Source of the DNA: Desulfobacula sp.
GTDB lineage: Bacteria > Desulfobacterota > Desulfobacteria > Desulfobacterales > Desulfobacteraceae
Assembly: GCF_030145145.1 (NCBI RefSeq)
Contig: NZ_JAQYWD010000024.1
Location: 1 to 64,000, forward strand
Direction: 5' to 3'
Length of the DNA: 64,000 nucleotides
Part shown: piece by piece, positions 62,253 to 64,000 of the stretch
Numbering within the stretch: the first letter of the stretch is position 1
How the letters are laid out: each line of letters opens with the position of its first letter
The notes under the pieces: model-generated
Database searches by the model: none
What the model was told of the DNA's origin: nothing
Seen by the model: only the letters and a program-made list of their open reading frames with translations
Program-made: the position numbers and the translations under genes

Positions 62253-63126
62253 ACGAACAAAACCCAACACGTACAAAACAGATGTCACAGAGGGGGCGGC
62301 GTTTTTGTCCGATTCCGGGGCCGCCATTGATTTTTGTCTCAAATGTATCTTGACTGTGGCGTTTATCAGTATTTTAAGTCTTGCTTCCATATTTGCTTAC
62401 GATTTCATTACCCAGTCAGACGCTTTTAATATTAAAAAACTGAAAATTTCTGGCACACAGCAGATGTCTAAACAAGACCTCCTTAAATTTGCAAACTTAA
62501 CCGGTGATGAGAATATTTTTGCCATCAATGTGTTTTCCATTGAAAAGCGCATCCGGTCACACCCCTGGATTCAATCCGCCACCGTAAAAAGGCATCTGCC
62601 GTTTGGACTCTCCATAACCATTGTTGAGCAGTCCCCCCTGGCCATTGTCGCCATCGAAAACGTGACAAATATTATCATTAATACCCAGGGCCAACCCTTT
62701 AAAGAATACGATCCTCAAACAGACCGCATTGAACCGCTGCCAATTGTCTCGGGGCTTGACCTGATCCGGAAAAACAACCAGTACCGGTTTAACGGATCCG
62801 TGTTACCGTCTATCATGGCGATCTTAAAAACAGATGACAGCAGCAATTTCCGGCGCATAACAGCCGATGAAAAAACCGGGATTGCCATTGAAACCAAGGA
62901 TATCTATAACACCCGGCTGACAGAACGCCCCGGAACCGTTCAAATAAAACTGGGGTTTCATCATTTCAAAGCAAAATTGACTAAAGCAAAAGAGATAAGC
63001 GCCTATATTGATAGACACTATCCGGAAAGAATAATCTGTGCCATGGACATTTTTAATATTGAAAAAGTATTTATCAAAACAAAACTTAACCATGCTCTGC
63101 ACAACAATTTAGAAAAGGGGGTTTGA
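62245..63126 (+). CDS. ftsQ: cell division protein FtsQ
   Basis: 293 residues, GTG start. Single membrane segment at about 32-52, then a POTRA domain (FNIKKLKISGTQQMSKQDLL) and the FtsQ/DivIB beta domain. Position between murB and ftsA is conserved. Confidence 0.92.
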   Translation: MNKRTKPNTYKTDVTEGAAFLSDSGAAIDFCLKCILTVAFISILSLASIFAYDFITQSDAFNIKKLKISGTQQMSKQDLLKFANLTGDENIFAINVFSIEKRIRSHPWIQSATVKRHLPFGLSITIVEQSPLAIVAIENVTNIIINTQGQPFKEYDPQTDRIEPLPIVSGLDLIRKNNQYRFNGSVLPSIMAILKTDDSSNFRRITADEKTGIAIETKDIYNTRLTERPGTVQIKLGFHHFKAKLTKAKEISAYIDRHYPERIICAMDIFNIEKVFIKTKLNHALHNNLEKGV

Positions 63127-63127
63127 T

Positions 63128-64000
63128 TTGCAGGGAAATGAAAAGCTAATTGTCGGCCTGGATATTGGCACAACCAAAATTACCGCCGTTGTCGGAGAGA
63201 TGCTGGAAAACGAGATCAACGTGATTGGTGTCGGGTCTCATCCCTCCACAGGGCTTCGGAAAGGAACGGTTGTCAATATCGAATCAACTGTAGCGTCCAT
63301 TAAAAAAGCGGTTGACGAGGCTGAACTCATGGCCGGATGTGATATCTCATCTGTTTATGTGGGCATTGCAGGAAATCATATCAAGGGTTTAGACTCCCAT
63401 GGTATTATTGCCATCAAGGGCCGGGAAATTACCGCGCAGGATGTTGAACGGGTGATTGATGCTGCAAGGGCTGTGGCGATTCCCATGGACAGAGAAATTC
63501 TTCACGTCATTCCCCAGGAGTTTATCGTGGATGATATGGAATCCATTCAAAACCCTGTGGGGATGACCGCCATACGGCTGGAAGCCAAAATTCACATTGT
63601 CACCGGTGCTGTCTCTTCGGCCCGGAATATTGTGAAGTGCTGCAATAAGGCAAACCTTGAAGTTTGCGGCATTGCCCTTGAATCCCTGGCATCGGGTGAA
63701 GCGGTTCTCACAGACGAAGAAAAAGAATTGGGGTGCCTCATCGCAGACATGGGGGGGGGTACCACTGACCTGGCGCTGTTTAAAAATAATAATTTAAAAT
63801 TTATATATAACCTCACCCTGGGTGGACATAACCTGACCAATGATATTTCCATCGGACTACGAACCCCTCTTCCGGAAGCTGAAAAAATCAAACTCAAACA
63901 CGGCACCTGTATTCCGCAAAATGCAAGGAATGGTGAAACCATTGAAGTACCTGCCGTTGGCGGAAGATCACCTAAAAAATTATCCAAGGGAATTTTAGCT
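63128..64000 (+). CDS. ftsA: cell division protein FtsA (partial, cut by the window end)
   Basis: First 291 residues from a TTG start at 63128 behind AAAAGGGGG. Actin-like ATPase with VGLDIGTTKITAVVGE, VYVGIAGNHIKG, LIADMGGGTTDLALF. The 3' end, with the membrane-targeting helix, lies beyond the window. Tethers FtsZ to the membrane. Confidence 0.96.
   Translation, partial: MQGNEKLIVGLDIGTTKITAVVGEMLENEINVIGVGSHPSTGLRKGTVVNIESTVASIKKAVDEAELMAGCDISSVYVGIAGNHIKGLDSHGIIAIKGREITAQDVERVIDAARAVAIPMDREILHVIPQEFIVDDMESIQNPVGMTAIRLEAKIHIVTGAVSSARNIVKCCNKANLEVCGIALESLASGEAVLTDEEKELGCLIADMGGGTTDLALFKNNNLKFIYNLTLGGHNLTNDISIGLRTPLPEAEKIKLKHGTCIPQNARNGETIEVPAVGGRSPKKLSKGILA

Overview
The window looks like the chromosome of a strictly anaerobic sulfate-reducing bacterium of the Desulfobacteraceae type (Thermodesulfobacteriota). 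This is inferred from the hydrogenase-linked histidine kinase, the ECF biotin transporter with BirA, the sigma-54/GEMM-I/PEP-CTERM module and the style of the division and cell wall (dcw) cluster. No 16S rRNA gene is present, so the assignment is tentative.

The window has two halves. Positions 1 to about 30650 are AT-rich accessory DNA, with nearly all genes on the minus strand. They hold a PEP-CTERM gene behind a sigma-54 promoter and a c-di-GMP-I riboswitch, an exported nuclease, a DnaQ-like exonuclease, an McrBC pair whose McrB carries an inserted EVE-like domain, and a three-gene PLD-helicase / type IIG methylase-nuclease / SMC-like ATPase set (7080-15435) that is a good candidate defence system. 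Next come a decayed zinc-ribbon gene, a truncated second copy of the sigma-54/riboswitch module, a membrane-anchored ImmA/IrrE-type protease and an IS1595 remnant. From about 19.7 to 30.65 kb lies a phage-like integrative element: tyrosine integrase, two small regulators, primase and helicase genes, a chain of very small translationally coupled genes, a frameshifted terminase small-subunit gene and three kinds of short repeats. It ends in a 3' fragment of tRNA-Gln(CUG) followed by a terminator, which marks one attachment end. The intact tRNA should lie beyond the left edge, so the whole left half may be one island.

From 31.2 kb on, the DNA is core-like and all on the plus strand. First is a five-gene operon (31216-37926): cytoplasmic [NiFe]-hydrogenase small and large subunits, a maturation protease, a soluble hybrid histidine kinase (PAS-HisKA-HATPase-REC-REC-HPt) and a REC-GGDEF diguanylate cyclase. 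The overlaps and domain order suggest an H2-sensing phosphorelay that makes c-di-GMP. The small subunit has Asp in place of one proximal-cluster cysteine. After it come a PflX-type radical SAM protein, birA with its own operator, bioY-bioM-bioN, a tandem ribbon-helix-helix-like protein, a Gld-type ABC export cluster and plsC. The window ends in the dcw cluster mraZ-rsmH-ftsL-ftsI-murEF (fused)-small ORF-mraY-murD-ftsW-murG-murC-murB-ftsQ-ftsA (cut by the window edge).

The most interesting points are the H2-to-c-di-GMP operon, with a c-di-GMP riboswitch in the same window; the unclassified three-gene defence candidate; the Rha-primase fusion; and the structured repeats of the integrative element.
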